In this document: positions 43,539-52,327 of the stretch, one piece after another
Layout: each line of letters starts with the position of its first letter
Numbering within the stretch: the stretch's first letter is position 1
Assembly (NCBI RefSeq): GCF_023283535.1
Contig: NZ_JAKILT010000037.1
Span: 1-52,458, forward strand
Reading direction: 5' to 3'
DNA: 52,458 nucleotides
Origin: Shewanella sairae
Lineage (GTDB): Bacteria; Pseudomonadota; Gammaproteobacteria; Enterobacterales; Shewanellaceae
The notes under the pieces: model-generated
Database searches by the model: none
What the model was told of the DNA's origin: nothing
What the model saw: only the letters and a program-made list of their open reading frames with translations
Translations under genes and position numbers: made by a program

Positions 43539-45203
43539 ATGTTATTGAGCCGGCGCTTCTTACCTTATTTTGTCACTCAATGCCTTGGCGCATTGAACGA
43601 TAATGTATTTAAGAATGTGCTGCTGCTCTTAGTCGCTTACTCCCAAGTCGATGAGTTACCTATAGATGTAAACCTGTTTGTTAACTTGGCGGCGGGTTTA
43701 TTTATCCTACCTTTCTTACTGTTTTCCGCCCACGCTGGCCAGGTTGCTGACTATGTCGATAAATCCGCACTAATCCGCAGATTAAAACTACTAGAGTTAG
43801 TGATCATGTCGTTCGCGGTATTTGCGATTGTTAGTCACAGCTACATGGTGATGTTGTTACTGTTATTTTTAATGGGCGTACAGTCGGCATACTTTGGACC
43901 GGTAAAGTATTCTTTGTTGCCAAGAGTGCTGGATAACAGTGAACTCGTGTCGGGTAATGCCTGGGTTGAGATGGGAACCTTTCTCGCAATCTTAGCGGGA
44001 ACGATTTCTGCCGGGTTGATTGTCGCCAGTAACAATGCGACGGATTGGGCGGCAGCCAGTGTATTTATCTTGGCTTTGATTGGGGTGTTTACAAGCAGGT
44101 TTATCCCAAGCATTCCGGCCCACTCTACGCAAAAGCCGCACTTTTCTATTGTTAGCGCAACACTTGCCAATATTAACAAGGCACGTCGCACTCCGGGTAT
44201 TTGGGTGGCGATTTTAGCCATTAGTTGGTTTTGGTTTGTCGGTGCAACCTATCTGACTCAATTTCCTAATTTTGCGCGTATTACGCTACACGCTGACCCA
44301 ACAGTGGTGTCTTTGTTATTGTTGCTATTTTCGGTGGGTATCGCAGTCGGATCTTTTATGTGTGAACGCTTGTCATGCAAAAGGGTTGAGTTGGGCATTA
44401 TGCCGTTAGGCTTGGTCTTACTGGCAGGGTTTGGTATCGACCTATACTTTGCATTGCCCGCTAAACCGCAAATGGATGTTTTGTATCACTTGCAAAGTTT
44501 TGTAGCAGAGGCGAGCCATTATCGGCTTATGGTTGATTTGTTTATGATAGGCGTTGGCGGCGGCTTATTCATCGTACCGCTGTACACGTATATTCAAGCT
44601 CGGGCGAAAGACGGTGAGTGCGCGCAAGCAATCGCTAGCAATAATATTATTAATGCGTTGTTTATGGTGAGCTCAGCGTTGTTTGCCATGTTCACGCTAA
44701 ATGTATTGCAGTGGCAAATTGAGCAACTATTCTTGGTTTTGGCCGTCACTAATCTGCTGGTGCTAGGCTTATTGTTTTTTACTTGGTCTGAATTACCCTT
44801 GAGCGTGAGTAGTTATTATCATCGTCGCATAAGGCGCTATGTTGAGCTGGATGATCTTAATGGCTTACATCGTCAGCCTAAATTAATTGTCGTGGTCGAC
44901 AATCTCGCTGGGCGTGATTTAGCGGTGATCTATGGCTGTTTTAATCATCCTATGCACTTTAGTCAGCAGCTAGTTAACTCCTTACCTGACAAGAGTGGCG
45001 TACTGAGTCGAGGGCGCCTATGTTGGCAGTTATCAGGCAATCAAGACGATATGGATGTCGATAGCGTTATTTGTGTTAAATATACGGAGCTTGAACCGAT
45101 CCGCTCGGGCGGGTATTTGTTGGATTATCAATATGTGCAACTGACGTTCGAGCACAGTTATCATCGCAAACTGCGGATAAAATTAAGCCCACTAACAGCC
45201 TAG
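43539..45203 (+). CDS. MFS transporter of the LplT/Aas type with a C-terminal extension
   Basis: A 554-residue membrane protein. The first 425 residues form about 12 helices of the major facilitator superfamily with an LplT-like start: FLPYFVTQCLGALNDNVFKN, and later QSAYFGPVKYSLLP. LplT flips lysophospholipids, and in some bacteria it is fused to Aas acyltransferase/acyl-ACP synthetase domains. Here the remaining 125 residues (from about 430) show neither an HxxxxD acyltransferase motif nor an AMP-binding motif, so this is not a simple LplT-Aas fusion. The tail may be a remnant or a new domain. The specific substrate is uncertain. Confidence 0.82.
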   Translation: MLLSRRFLPYFVTQCLGALNDNVFKNVLLLLVAYSQVDELPIDVNLFVNLAAGLFILPFLLFSAHAGQVADYVDKSALIRRLKLLELVIMSFAVFAIVSHSYMVMLLLLFLMGVQSAYFGPVKYSLLPRVLDNSELVSGNAWVEMGTFLAILAGTISAGLIVASNNATDWAAASVFILALIGVFTSRFIPSIPAHSTQKPHFSIVSATLANINKARRTPGIWVAILAISWFWFVGATYLTQFPNFARITLHADPTVVSLLLLLFSVGIAVGSFMCERLSCKRVELGIMPLGLVLLAGFGIDLYFALPAKPQMDVLYHLQSFVAEASHYRLMVDLFMIGVGGGLFIVPLYTYIQARAKDGECAQAIASNNIINALFMVSSALFAMFTLNVLQWQIEQLFLVLAVTNLLVLGLLFFTWSELPLSVSSYYHRRIRRYVELDDLNGLHRQPKLIVVVDNLAGRDLAVIYGCFNHPMHFSQQLVNSLPDKSGVLSRGRLCWQLSGNQDDMDVDSVICVKYTELEPIRSGGYLLDYQYVQLTFEHSYHRKLRIKLSPLTA

Positions 45204-45240
45204 ACTACTCGAAGTGATAGTCTGCCAGTGAGCGTGCTTT

Positions 45241-46338
45241 TTATAAATTATCGAGCCATTGGTGCATTGCCTGATGATCACCTTTAAAGATAATTCGTTC
45301 GGCCTTTTTATCAATTTGGTATTGATACATTGGGTCGTAGTATTTGACCAATAGCAACTCAATCCATTCTAAGTGTGCGGTGGTATCATTTTGGCTTTGC
45401 TGGATAGCTAAGGCGTTAGTGATAATAGCTTGAAACTCATCATGCTGCTTATTGCCAAGGCGCTTTTTAATTCCTGTAATACTTTGGGCTAGGTATTCTG
45501 CAAAAGCGGTAAATCCTTGCTCTTCGCCTAATCTCTGAATATAACCACTATGCATCTTGTGTACATATTCGTTTAACAGGCGCGCTAAGCGAGCGTCTAA
45601 CGACTCTTCTAATACCAATACATTGGCAGTCTGCATACCAGCATAAAATGCTTGAGGCAGGGCTGAGCGGCCAATTAGGTAGCTTTCATCTTCGAGTAAC
45701 AGATGTTTTGCATCGCTGTCTTGGTGTTTTAGTAGTGCTACTGCTAACGCGTTTTCAAAGTTGATCTGGCTAGGTTGCCCTTCATGGTAACGACCAAAGC
45801 TTGAGCCTCTATGGTGGGCGATGCCCTCAAGATCGACGGCTTCTTTTCGCTTGAGTAAGAAGTCCGTTTTACCACTGCCAGTAATGCCGCTTAAAATGAG
45901 CATTGGTTTAACTTGTGGCGCATTATCAATAGTTTCAATCAGAAACTGACGCATGGCTTTGTAGCCGCCTTCGATAAAAGGAATATCTAAGCCAGCTTCT
46001 TTAATCCATTGCTGAGTTAACTGAGAGCGCAAACCACCGCGAAAGCAATAAATGTAGCCGTGGGGATTGTCGTTAAAGAACTTAATCCAGGCTGCAACTC
46101 TTTGCTGCTTCACATCACCATGAACCAGAGAATGGCCTAACTCGATTGCCGCTTGTTGGCCTTGCTCTTTATAGCAAGTGCCCACTAAGCGGCGTTCTTC
46201 GTCTTCCATTAAAGGGTGATTCACGCTGGCTGGAAAGGCGCCTTTTTCAAACTCTACCGGTGCGCGCGCATCCATGATGGGATGATCACTAACGAGTATG
46301 CGGCGATATTCGCTGGCACGCACTTTATTGAGTGACAT
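45241..46338 (-). CDS. selU: tRNA 2-selenouridine synthase SelU (MnmH)
   Basis: A 365-residue enzyme that exchanges sulfur for selenium in 2-thiouridine at the wobble position of certain tRNAs. It combines a rhodanese domain (about 1-130) with Cys98 in [10 protein letters not shown] and a P-loop domain with [13 protein letters not shown] near 150. The domain order and length match YbbB/SelU. Its ATG shares one base with the selD stop, so the pair is translationally coupled. That fits, because SelD supplies the selenophosphate SelU uses. Confidence 0.95.
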   Translation of the reverse strand: MSLNKVRASEYRRILVSDHPIMDARAPVEFEKGAFPASVNHPLMEDEERRLVGTCYKEQGQQAAIELGHSLVHGDVKQQRVAAWIKFFNDNPHGYIYCFRGGLRSQLTQQWIKEAGLDIPFIEGGYKAMRQFLIETIDNAPQVKPMLILSGITGSGKTDFLLKRKEAVDLEGIAHHRGSSFGRYHEGQPSQINFENALAVALLKHQDSDAKHLLLEDESYLIGRSALPQAFYAGMQTANVLVLEESLDARLARLLNEYVHKMHSGYIQRLGEEQGFTAFAEYLAQSITGIKKRLGNKQHDEFQAIITNALAIQQSQNDTTAHLEWIELLLVKYYDPMYQYQIDKKAERIIFKGDHQAMHQWLDNL

Positions 46339-47378
46339 TAAATCAGCTCCACGGTTTTACCCGCATTATTTTCAATTAGCTGACCAATACAAATAGGCTC
46401 AATGCCGTTTTCTGCGAGTAGAGCAGTTAGTGCAGCTTTGCCTTCTTCGGCAACTGCAATAAGCAATCCGCCGCTGGTTTGTGGGTCGCAAATAATCGCT
46501 TTTTGTTCGTCGGTCAGCGTTGGTAGATGTTCACCATAGCTATCGAAGTTTCTATGAGTGCCACCAGGGATACAACCTAGCTCTAGGTAGTGACGTGCGT
46601 TTGGTAGCAACGGCAATAAACTCACATCAATCTTGGCGTTAAGGTCTGCGCCGTGACACATCTCAAGTAAGTGTCCCGCAAGGCCGAAGCCTGTTACGTC
46701 AGTTAGTGCGTTAACTTGAGGGATTTTAGCGATTTTAGGTCCAAGTATATTAAGCTGGCACATAGCTTCGGCTGCCGTATTTAGATCTGCATCGGCAAGT
46801 TTCTTTTGCTTTTGCGCTGTGGTTAAAATACCAATTCCTAGCGGCTTAGTCAGGTACAGCTTATCGCCGGCTTTAGCGGTATCGTTTTGCTTGAGCTCTT
46901 CTAATGGAATTTGTCCGGTTACAGCTAAACCAAAGATAGGTTCTGGCGAATCAATACTGTGACCACCGGCTAGCATAATACCTGCGTCAGCACAGGCTTT
47001 ACGGCCACCATCAACTACTTTTTGAGCCACTTCTGCAGGCAGTTTATTCACCGGCCAACCTAAAATGGCAATCGCCATCATAGGTGTGCCGCCCATAGCG
47101 TAGATATCGCTGATGGCATTGGTCGCTGCAATGCGGCCAAAGGTAAATGGGTCGTCGACGATTGGCATAAAGAAGTCGGTAGTGCTGATAATGCCTGTGG
47201 TGTCGTTAAGTTTATAAACTGCAGCATCATCACGTGTCTGGTTACCTACCAGTAAATTAGGGTCATCAAAAACAGGTAGTTGAGTGGCAAGAATAGTCCC
47301 CAATACTTTTGGTGATATTTTGCAACCACAGCCGGCGCCGTGGCTATATTCGGTAAGTTTGATTTCTGAATTTGACAT
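46338..47378 (-). CDS. selD: Selenide, water dikinase SelD
   Basis: A 346-residue enzyme making selenophosphate from selenide and ATP. The active-site loop is HGAGCGCKI with Cys17 and Cys19, at the same numbers as in Escherichia coli SelD, so the enzyme has cysteine and not selenocysteine here. The start at 47378 (MSNSEIKL) was preferred to one 35 codons upstream because it matches the family. The ribosome-binding site is weak. Conserved DDAAVYKL and [10 protein letters not shown] segments are present. No selA, selB or selC is in the window, so a selenoprotein pathway cannot be judged from this region. Confidence 0.95.
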   Translation of the reverse strand: MSNSEIKLTEYSHGAGCGCKISPKVLGTILATQLPVFDDPNLLVGNQTRDDAAVYKLNDTTGIISTTDFFMPIVDDPFTFGRIAATNAISDIYAMGGTPMMAIAILGWPVNKLPAEVAQKVVDGGRKACADAGIMLAGGHSIDSPEPIFGLAVTGQIPLEELKQNDTAKAGDKLYLTKPLGIGILTTAQKQKKLADADLNTAAEAMCQLNILGPKIAKIPQVNALTDVTGFGLAGHLLEMCHGADLNAKIDVSLLPLLPNARHYLELGCIPGGTHRNFDSYGEHLPTLTDEQKAIICDPQTSGGLLIAVAEEGKAALTALLAENGIEPICIGQLIENNAGKTVELI

Positions 47379-47525
47379 GAGCTTAAATCGCCCTAAAAAG
47401 GTAAGTAGCCGATCATAATAGACCCATAACTCGGCGACTTCAATCGGCCTCAAGTACAAGTTGAGACCTGAGCCAGATTGCATTGCGCTATTTTTGTCTG
47501 AATTGGTAAATCATGACCCAATAAA

Positions 47526-47552
47526 CAAAAAAGCCGCTGTAATAGCGGCTTT
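47526..47552 (-). terminator. Intrinsic terminator of the desaturase gene
   Basis: AAAGCCGCT (47530-47538) pairs with AGCGGCTTT (47544-47552) around GTAAT, and a run of six Ts follows on the minus strand. Confidence 0.88.
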
Positions 47553-47566
47553 GGTTTATGTAGAGG

Positions 47567-48673
47567 TTAACTGAAACTGGCGGTTAAGCTATGCCAATTT
47601 TTTTGTTGCTGCTTGAAGCGCAACTTTAACTCTTTTACTTGGCTTAATAGGTGTTTATCTGCCAACTGTTGACGCTTGGCTTCGAGCAATGCTTTTTTAG
47701 CTGCGTAATATTCAGCAAGGTGCGTTTTTAGTGTTTCATACTCAGCTTGCAGCTTTTCAATTAGCTCTTCACTATTTGGTAAGTGTGCCACCTTATTCTG
47801 GGTGCGTTTCAGCTGCATTTGCAGGCGTGCATGTTCAATTCTTTCTTGCGGCACCACGCGGCGGCTACCTGCTAAGCCTACCAATGCTAAGCTATCAATT
47901 AGCCACTTAGTTGGGTCGTACTGCCACCAATGAATACCGTTACGGTAGTCATTTTCAAAAATATGATGGTAGTTGTGATAACCCTCGCCATAGGTTAACA
48001 GCGCCAAGAAGCCATTATCGCGAGCGGTATTTTTATCTGTATACGGCTGTGAGCCCCAGATATGCGCTAAAGAGTTAATAAAGAAGGTACAGTGATGCAC
48101 AACGACTAAACGCAACAGTCCAGCTAACAGTAGCATGCCGAGAATGTCACCATTAAGCCATCCTAATAGTATCGGTAGACCAAAGTTCATGATCAGTAGT
48201 AGTGGCAGATAGTATTTGTGTTGCCACATCACAATTTTATCATTCTGTAGATCACGGACGTTTTTGTAATCATGGTAACGCTGTGACTGATATTCACGTA
48301 GCATCCAGCCGATATGGCTGTACCAAAATCCCATCTTGGCAGAGTAAGGATCTTTGTCGTTATTATCGACATGCTTATGGTGCACTCGATGATCAGAAGA
48401 CCAGTGCAAGGCGCTATTTTGCAGGGCGAGCGCACCACCTAGAGCATATAAAAATCGGATTGAAGCGTGGGCTTTGTAGGTGCGATGAGACCAGAGTCTA
48501 TGGTAGCCGCCAGTGATTGATAAGCCACTAGCAAAAGCTAATACGACAAATGCTATCCATTCGATAGCTTCGAATCCATGAGCAATGCCGTACCAAGGTA
48601 CAAAAATTACAGCACAGGCAAATGTGATGGTAAACAGACTCACATTCATCCAGATGATTGGAGGTTTTTTCAT
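47567..48673 (-). CDS. Membrane fatty acid desaturase (acyl-CoA/delta-9 type)
   Basis: A 368-residue membrane desaturase that inserts a double bond into saturated acyl chains using oxygen. The three histidine boxes are present: HRLWSH at 58-63, HRVHH at 95-99, and GYHNYHH at 231-237. About four membrane helices lie between. The last 85 residues (about 275-360) are predicted to form a coiled coil rich in Lys, Glu and Leu, longer than in minimal desaturases. It is divergent from fabR with a perfect palindrome between, so FabR very likely controls it. This gives an aerobic route to unsaturated fatty acids beside FabA/FabB. Confidence 0.92.
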   Translation of the reverse strand: MKKPPIIWMNVSLFTITFACAVIFVPWYGIAHGFEAIEWIAFVVLAFASGLSITGGYHRLWSHRTYKAHASIRFLYALGGALALQNSALHWSSDHRVHHKHVDNNDKDPYSAKMGFWYSHIGWMLREYQSQRYHDYKNVRDLQNDKIVMWQHKYYLPLLLIMNFGLPILLGWLNGDILGMLLLAGLLRLVVVHHCTFFINSLAHIWGSQPYTDKNTARDNGFLALLTYGEGYHNYHHIFENDYRNGIHWWQYDPTKWLIDSLALVGLAGSRRVVPQERIEHARLQMQLKRTQNKVAHLPNSEELIEKLQAEYETLKTHLAEYYAAKKALLEAKRQQLADKHLLSQVKELKLRFKQQQKNWHSLTASFS

Positions 48674-48693
48674 TATTGTTCTATCTCTCTTTG

Positions 48694-48711
48694 AGCGTAC
48701 ATCTGTACGCT
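48694..48711. promoter_or_regulatory. FabR operator palindrome
   Basis: AGCGTACA-TC-TGTACGCT is a perfect 8+2+8 inverted repeat, 21 nt upstream of the desaturase ATG and 101 nt before fabR. Its arm AGCGTACA is the one I recall from FabR sites at fabA and fabB of Escherichia coli. Its place between fabR and a desaturase gene supports this. Confidence 0.82.
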
Positions 48712-48811
48712 AATTTAGCGTGGATAGTGATCTCGGTCAAGTTTGTTGATGCTGCGTTTTGTGTAAAAAAGCGTTATTATTCGAAGCATAATCAATGTAA
48801 GTAGGTTCAAC

Positions 48812-49426
48812 ATGGGCATTAGAGCACAACAAAAAGAGAAAACGCGGCGGGCACTTGTCGATGCGGCATTTAGTCAATTAAGTGCTGAACGTAGCTTTTC
48901 TAGCCTGAGTTTGCGTGAAGTTGCACGTGAAGCGAATATTGCTCCCACCTCTTTTTATCGCCACTTTAAAGATATGAATGAACTGGGTTTAACCATGGTT
49001 GATGAAGGTGGTTTAACCCTTAGGCAGATGATGCGTAAAGGGCGTCAACGTGCCGAAGCTGGCGGTAGTGTGATTCGTATTTCTGTTGAAACCTTTATGG
49101 AAGTGCTTGAATCGAACCCAAACGTATTTCGTATTCTGTTGCATGAACGTTCAGGAACGTCAGCACCTTTTAGAGGCGCTGTGGCTCGGGAAATCGAGCA
49201 TTTTATTTCTGAATTGGCGCATTATACAGAGGCAACCGCTAATCGTTCACCTGAGTTAGCCCATGCGCAAGCAGAGGCGTTAGTGACTTTGGTGTTTAAC
49301 GCTGGTGCCGCCGCATTAGATATGAAGCGTGCAGACCGTAAAATTCTGGCTGATCGTTTAGTGATTCAGTTGCATATGATTGCTAAAGGCGCAGAGGCCT
49401 TACAGCATAAAAAAGAACAGAAGTAG
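48812..49426 (+). CDS. fabR: TetR-family regulator of unsaturated fatty acid synthesis FabR
   Basis: A 204-residue repressor very similar to Escherichia coli FabR at the start ([40 protein letters not shown]). The helix-turn-helix lies at about residues 30-55, followed by [16 protein letters not shown] and the [15 protein letters not shown] segment of the ligand domain. FabR senses the balance of saturated and unsaturated acyl chains and represses unsaturated fatty acid genes. In Escherichia coli fabR lies near trmA as here. Confidence 0.95.
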   Translation: MGIRAQQKEKTRRALVDAAFSQLSAERSFSSLSLREVAREANIAPTSFYRHFKDMNELGLTMVDEGGLTLRQMMRKGRQRAEAGGSVIRISVETFMEVLESNPNVFRILLHERSGTSAPFRGAVAREIEHFISELAHYTEATANRSPELAHAQAEALVTLVFNAGAAALDMKRADRKILADRLVIQLHMIAKGAEALQHKKEQK

Positions 49427-49440
49427 TCTGTAAATGACTT

Positions 49441-49477
49441 AACCAAAAACGGCATCCTTAGGATGCCGTTTTTGGTT
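49441..49477. terminator. Bidirectional terminator between fabR and trmA
   Basis: AACCAAAAACGGCATCC (49441-49457) pairs perfectly with GGATGCCGTTTTTGGTT (49461-49477) around TTA. The 17-bp stem has A- and T-tracts on both sides and serves two convergent genes. Confidence 0.93.
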
Positions 49478-49497
49478 ACTGCTAATGGTGTGGTGAT

Positions 49498-50595
49498 CTA
49501 TTTCTTTTCAAGAAATACACCTGACTCCATATGGTCGGTATAAGGGAACTGATCAAACAATGCAAAACGAGTGATGTTATGGGTTTTGCTCAGTTCGTTT
49601 AAGTTATCAAGCAAAGTATGCGGGTTACATGAGATATAAACGATACGCTCATAGCCTTGTACTAACTTAACGGTATCTGCATCTAAACCTGCACGTGGAG
49701 GATCCACGAAAATGGTATTGCAGTTATAGCTATCTAAATCGATGCCTTCTAAGCGTCTAAAGCTACGCTTCTTAGCCATCGCTTCAGTGAAGTCTTCGGC
49801 AGACATACGGATGATCTGCAAGTTCTCAACTTGGTTTACTTTAATATTGTACTGAGCAGACTCAACCGATGGCTTAGCAAGTTCAGTTGCCAATACACGG
49901 TCAAAGTTTTGTGCTAACGCGATAGAGAAGTTGCCGTTACCGCAGTAAAGCTCTAATAAGTCGCCGGTACTGTTCTTAGTAACATCAATTGCCCACTCAA
50001 GCATTTTTACTGACACTTTACCGTTAGGCTGAGTGAAGCTGTTTTCAATTTGATGGTACTGTAACTGCTTTCCTGCAACATTGAGTGACTCAACAACGAA
50101 GTCTTTATCAAAGATGATTTTCTGCTTACGGGCGCGGCCAATCAAGTTAACGTTAAACTGAGTACTAAGTGTTTGCTTTAGAATTTTAGCCTGCTGTTCC
50201 CATTCGCTATCAAGCTGCTTGTGGTAAAGCAGTGATACTAAGATTTCACCACTTAAGGTAGACAAAAAATCAATTTGGAATAAACGGTGGCGTAAAATGG
50301 TGTTTGGTTTTAGTAGTTCAACTAAAGCAGGCATCATTTTATTAATTAATTCGCTAGCAGGTAGGAATTGATCGCAACGCACTTTACTGTTGAGTTCTTT
50401 ATCGAACATATAATAGTAAAGATCTTCGCCTTCATGCCAAACACGAAATTCAGCACGCATACGGTAATTAGCAGGCTCTGAGCTAAATGTTTCAAGCTCT
50501 GGAGTGTCAAAATCAGCAAATAACTGAGTTAACTTGACGCGCTTCGCTTCGAGCTGCACATCATAGGTTGTAGGATCCATTGCTGCTAAATTCAT
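49498..50595 (-). CDS. trmA: tRNA (uracil-5-)-methyltransferase TrmA
   Basis: A 365-residue enzyme that methylates U54 of tRNA, giving the T loop its ribothymidine. The N-terminal half carries [20 protein letters not shown], and the SAM domain has [16 protein letters not shown] near 215. The RNA-m5U signature [11 protein letters not shown] is near 297, followed by the catalytic cysteine in YISCNPHTL. The listed ATG fits the family; a second in-frame ATG lies five codons on. The promoter has a GC-rich discriminator, see the separate entry. Confidence 0.96.
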   Translation of the reverse strand: MNLAAMDPTTYDVQLEAKRVKLTQLFADFDTPELETFSSEPANYRMRAEFRVWHEGEDLYYYMFDKELNSKVRCDQFLPASELINKMMPALVELLKPNTILRHRLFQIDFLSTLSGEILVSLLYHKQLDSEWEQQAKILKQTLSTQFNVNLIGRARKQKIIFDKDFVVESLNVAGKQLQYHQIENSFTQPNGKVSVKMLEWAIDVTKNSTGDLLELYCGNGNFSIALAQNFDRVLATELAKPSVESAQYNIKVNQVENLQIIRMSAEDFTEAMAKKRSFRRLEGIDLDSYNCNTIFVDPPRAGLDADTVKLVQGYERIVYISCNPHTLLDNLNELSKTHNITRFALFDQFPYTDHMESGVFLEKK

Positions 50596-50632
50596 ATTTT
50601 GATCACCGTAGGCATTAAATTAGGGGCGGAAT

Positions 50633-50638
50633 ATTATA
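50633..50638 (-). promoter_or_regulatory. trmA promoter -10 element with GC-rich discriminator
   Basis: On the minus strand a perfect TATAAT lies 37 nt before the trmA ATG and is followed by ATTCCGCCCC. The GC-rich stretch resembles rRNA-type discriminators, and trmA of Escherichia coli is known to be growth-rate regulated. A -35 box is unclear; AACTGG at a 17-nt spacing is the best candidate. Confidence 0.6.
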
Positions 50639-50793
50639 CTAGATAGCTGGGATGTCCAGTTTCTAGCTTCCGATTTTACCTAGCTTGTGGGAAAATTCTA
50701 AAGCAATATAGTTAATCTTGCTGCTTGTCGCTATGTTTAAGCAGCTCAACTCACACAAACTCATCTGTTTTTAGCTTATCGTGGAGAATACTT

Positions 50794-51597
50794 TTGTCGG
50801 GACCTATTCTAATTTTTGATTCGGGCATTGGTGGTTTATCCATATTCGATGAAATAAGAACAGCACTGCCAGACCAAAGTTATTGCTATCTATTCGACAA
50901 TGCACGTTTGCCCTATGGTGAGCTAGAAGAGTCAGTATTAATTGCAGGTTGTGTCGAGCTTATCTGTGAGCAAGTCGCACGGATCAATGCCAGTATGGTC
51001 GTTGTTGCCTGTAATTCTGCCAGTACTTTAGTATTGCCAGCATTAAGATCGCAACTCTCTATTCCTATTGTCGGTGTGGTACCAGCAATAAAACCTGCGG
51101 CGCAATTATCAAAAGCACGCCATATAGGATTGCTAGCAACACCGGGCACAATAAAACGCTCTTACACTAGAGAGCTGATTGAGCAATTCGCTGAAGGTTG
51201 TAAGGTTGATCTGTTTGGTTCTTCGGAGTTAGTGATGCTAGCTGAAGGCAAACTCGCAGGTGAAGAGATAGATCTCGTAAAGCTGGCTGAGCAACTAAAA
51301 CCAATTCAACTAACCAATTTGGATACATTAGTGCTTGGTTGTACTCACTTTCCAATCGTTGCTAAAGAAATCCAGCAAGTATTAGGGCTGGGCGTTACAT
51401 TATTAGATTCAGGTAAAGCGGTTGCGCAGCGAGTGTGCTTTTTGTTGGACCAACTAGGAAGTACAGCAAGAACTCAGCAACAAAAGCATTGGTCAGCTGT
51501 TTATACTACAGAGGGGATTAATGAGGGGTTAACAACCCGACTAGCTGAAAAAGGCTTCACTACTATAGTGTCACGCTCTTCAGCTAATCAAGGTTAG
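50794..51597 (+). CDS. murI: Glutamate racemase MurI, with TTG start
   Basis: A 267-residue enzyme that makes D-glutamate for peptidoglycan. Catalytic cysteines are Cys73 (VACNSAST) and Cys183 (GCTHFP), with Asp8 in FDSGIGG. The frame is open 23 codons further upstream to an ATG, but those residues are unlike the family. The motif PILIFDSGIGG must lie at the N terminus, so I place the start at TTG 50794, supported by GGAG seven bases upstream. MurI before an rRNA operon is the same arrangement as at rrnB in Escherichia coli. Confidence 0.93.
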   Translation: MSGPILIFDSGIGGLSIFDEIRTALPDQSYCYLFDNARLPYGELEESVLIAGCVELICEQVARINASMVVVACNSASTLVLPALRSQLSIPIVGVVPAIKPAAQLSKARHIGLLATPGTIKRSYTRELIEQFAEGCKVDLFGSSELVMLAEGKLAGEEIDLVKLAEQLKPIQLTNLDTLVLGCTHFPIVAKEIQQVLGLGVTLLDSGKAVAQRVCFLLDQLGSTARTQQQKHWSAVYTTEGINEGLTTRLAEKGFTTIVSRSSANQG

Positions 51598-51610
51598 CTA
51601 TATACCACTA

Positions 51611-52066
51611 TTATGCGTTGTCACTTTTATCTGAATCTTGAGACTTAGCTTCACGCACTTTTAATGTTCTTTCTTGGAAGTCGAATTCATTCAGTTTTGC
51701 CATCGCTTTTTTAGCGCCAGCTTCTGACATCTCAATAAATCCAAATCCCTTACGACGACCAGTCTTACGATCACGAACCAAACGTACAGAGTTAACTGGA
51801 CCGAACTCACCAAATAGCGCTTTAACTTCGCCTTCGTGTACACGATAAGGAAGATTACCTACATATAGTGTCATAGTTGGACCACTATATGGTTCATTGC
51901 TGCTTGCTGTAGAAGCAGTTGCTTTAGATTGAAGAGAAAAAATAACGCTCGCGATAATAGCACCAGTAAAGAAAGCAATGGCGCCGTTTAGATCCGGTGC
52001 GATTTGAAAAATAGCGAGTGCACCTATAATGGCTACGGCCAAGACGATCAAGAATGACTTCTGCAT
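51611..52066 (-). CDS. Membrane-anchored RRM RNA-binding protein
   Basis: A 151-residue protein with two predicted membrane helices (about 4-21 and 28-45) and one RNA recognition motif at about 65-141. RNP2 is LYVGNL (67-72) and RNP1 is KGFGFIEM (106-113), both intact. The tail is acidic and polar. The start was placed at MQKSFLIVLA since the upstream part is not family-like and AGAG precedes this ATG. A small RRM protein tied to the membrane is unusual in bacteria, where most RRM proteins are soluble. The RNA target is unknown. It lies between murI and the rRNA promoter, convergent with murI. Confidence 0.85.
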   Translation of the reverse strand: MQKSFLIVLAVAIIGALAIFQIAPDLNGAIAFFTGAIIASVIFSLQSKATASTASSNEPYSGPTMTLYVGNLPYRVHEGEVKALFGEFGPVNSVRLVRDRKTGRRKGFGFIEMSEAGAKKAMAKLNEFDFQERTLKVREAKSQDSDKSDNA

Positions 52067-52293
52067 AAATATAATCTCTAAAGAATAAATGAATTGATAA
52101 CTAACTGTTAATAACCTGCCATATGGTAATGAATTATTAGCCAATAGACTAGTGTGTTGCTGAAAAAATGAACTTTATCTATAACCTAGCACAAAACTGC
52201 TGCAGATTTAGTCATAAAAAGTAGGATAAATAAGCTAAAAATGGGGTGCTGTAGAAAACTTCAGCAGGCGAACATTTATTTGATAAAAAGCGC

Positions 52294-52321
52294 TTGCGCT
52301 CTTTTCGAATCTCCCTATAAT
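52294..52321 (+). promoter_or_regulatory. rRNA-type P1 promoter
   Basis: TTGCGC (52294-52299), a 16-nt spacer and TATAAT (52316-52321) are followed by GCGACCCC, the GC-rich discriminator typical of stringently controlled rRNA promoters. An AT-rich stretch just upstream (from about 52270) could be an UP element. This fits the start of an rrn operon running off the right edge. Confidence 0.85.
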
Positions 52322-52327
52322 GCGACC

